From Rhizobacter sp. (GTDB lineage: Bacteria > Pseudomonadota > Gammaproteobacteria > Burkholderiales > Burkholderiaceae_C): a stretch of 7,049 nucleotides of DNA. Made by a program: the position numbers and the translations under genes. Positions 6,093 to 7,049 of this stretch are shown in pieces. The notes under the pieces are model-generated. The model was not told the DNA's origin, made no database searches, and saw only the letters and a program-made list of their open reading frames with translations. How positions within the stretch are numbered: the first letter of the stretch is position 1; every line of letters begins with the position of its first letter. Location of the stretch: contig JANYFX010000012.1 in the NCBI GenBank assembly GCA_025359585.1, positions 1 through 7,049 on the forward strand, in the 5' to 3' direction.

Positions 6093-7049
6093 TCACCAGG
6101 CGAACTGGCGTTGTGCGTGCTGTTGAACTTCGCTCGTGTGCGCGGCGTGCGGCACGTAGCCGCGTGTGGCCAGATTCCAGCCATCGGTGGCGCCGGCTTC
6201 GCTGTGCGGCACGACGACGGCGGTGGTCAGCTTGCGTGCGGCTGCGCGGGACAGAAGCGATTCGCACTGCGGCGCCGTGAGCTGGCTCGCGAAGCGCAGC
6301 CAGCGCTGCTGAACCAGCGCCGAGCGCCACGCGTCTTCGACCGCCCAGCGCGCGAGCTGGCCTTCGCCCGAGAGGCCGGCCTCGATCACGCGCGGCAGCA
6401 ACGCCATGAAGAAGCTCTTGAAGTCGCGCTTCAGCGGCTTGCCGGGCAGCAGGTCTTCGAAGCGGCTCACACGCTGGCTCCAGCCGGGCTTGAGCAACTG
6501 CTGGCTGACGAAGGCCTGCAAGGCCTGCACCGGGTTGAACAGGCGCAGCCGGTTCGGCGGCAGCACCAGCAGCGGCAATGCGCAGGCTTCATCGTGCGGC
6601 AAGGTTTCGACGAAGCTGCAGAGCACGGCGGTGCGGGCCCACTGCTCGGCGGTCAGACCATTCAGGCCGGGGAGCTTCTCGGCCTCGACCTGCTGCACGA
6701 AACGCAGCGCATCGCGGAAACCGTGGGCCGCTTTCGAGTGGTTCGCCTTCGTGCTCATCACCGCGAGATTGCCGGCCGCGTAACCGGCGTCGTTGCGCAC
6801 CCGGTCGACCGATGCGTCGGTGGCTTCCAGCGTGGCGGTGGACAGGGCCAGCCGGGTGATCGGGCAGTGGCTCACGTCGATCTGCTGCAGGTAGTTCGGG
6901 GTCACCTGCACCAGCTCGACGCTGCGCCCGCGCAGCCAGGCATGCAGCCGCAGCTGCAGCCACTTGCGCACGTGGCGCGTGGCCGCCAATGTGCGCTGGC
7001 CGAACGCGGCCTGGCCGGCGAGCAGGCCGTTGCGCAGCGGCGAAGGCTC
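6093..7049 (-). CDS. Unrecognised protein with a degenerate HNH-like stretch (start outside window)
   Basis: 318 codons plus stop are seen. The frame stays open to the window edge with no ATG. A TTG at 6989-6987 could be used, but the 20 codons before it read as coding sequence, so the true start is probably beyond 7049. I do not recognise the family. At about residues 62-107 of the visible part (6731-6866) there is CPITRLAL, then DASVDRVRNDAGYAAGNLAV and KANHSKA. This resembles the S-x-DR-x(n)-GY-x-x-GN-x(n)-N-x-x-K pattern seen around the metal-finger region of some HNH endonucleases, but the second Cys pair and catalytic His residues are absent. The remaining roughly 210 residues look soluble and helix-rich, with no signal peptide or membrane segment visible. 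A cytoplasmic location is likely. Its stop is 97 bp before the regulator gene, with a hairpin between, so it is probably a separate transcription unit. Confidence 0.7.
   Translation of the reverse strand, partial: EPSPLRNGLLAGQAAFGQRTLAATRHVRKWLQLRLHAWLRGRSVELVQVTPNYLQQIDVSHCPITRLALSTATLEATDASVDRVRNDAGYAAGNLAVMSTKANHSKAAHGFRDALRFVQQVEAEKLPGLNGLTAEQWARTAVLCSFVETLPHDEACALPLLVLPPNRLRLFNPVQALQAFVSQQLLKPGWSQRVSRFEDLLPGKPLKRDFKSFFMALLPRVIEAGLSGEGQLARWAVEDAWRSALVQQRWLRFASQLTAPQCESLLSRAAARKLTTAVVVPHSEAGATDGWNLATRGYVPHAAHTSEVQQHAQRQFAW

Noticed and set aside
5996..6184. Extension of the regulator frame by 63 codons to 6184
   Set aside because: It would cross the promoter and tandem operator and overlap the end of the neighbouring gene. 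GntR winged helices normally begin near the N-terminus, as they do from the ATG at 5995.
1..7049. CRISPR arrays, tRNA or rRNA genes, insertion sequences, riboswitches, phage or defence genes
   Set aside because: None seen on reading both strands. There are no spaced direct repeats, transposase motifs or cloverleaf-like segments, and almost all of the sequence is explained by the six genes.

Overview
The window is GC-rich (by eye about two thirds G+C) and densely coding, and every gene I can support lies on the minus strand. Three things suggest a beta-proteobacterium of the order Burkholderiales: a Bug/TctC-type solute receptor, a DctP-type TRAP receptor under a FadR-like regulator, and a NodT-type RND efflux operon. 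I cannot name a genus from the sequence alone.

Read in the direction of transcription (high to low coordinates), there are three blocks. (1) At the right edge is the 3' part of an unrecognised gene (6093-7049, start outside the window). It carries a short stretch that resembles part of an HNH-type nuclease fold but lacks the catalytic histidines. A small hairpin follows its stop. (2) Next is a three-gene uptake and regulation unit: a FadR/FCD-type GntR regulator (5294-5995), a Bug/TctC periplasmic receptor (4268-5236) and a SiaP-like DctP TRAP receptor (3240-4217). The intergenic region before the regulator holds a sigma70-like promoter overlaid by two 15-bp ATTGG-n5-CCAAT palindromes 20 bp apart, which suggests autoregulation of the whole unit by the GntR protein. 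A large 25-nt-arm inverted repeat follows dctP. (3) Last is a tripartite RND efflux operon: an outer-membrane lipoprotein (1561-3021), a periplasmic adaptor (392-1564, overlapping the former by 4 bp) and an inner-membrane RND pump that runs off the left edge (1-381).

The uptake unit probably senses and binds an organic acid: the regulator's FCD domain has its metal ligands, and both receptors belong to families that bind carboxylates. No membrane component of either a TTT (TctAB) or a TRAP (DctQM) transporter is present, so both receptors must use partners encoded elsewhere, or act in sensing. The RND operon would export toxic compounds, with substrate unknown; it has no local regulator in the window.

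Most of the window is ordinary accessory transport content. The parts most worth a second look are the tandem operator, the long hairpin, the pairing of two receptors from different transporter classes, and the unrecognised right-edge gene.
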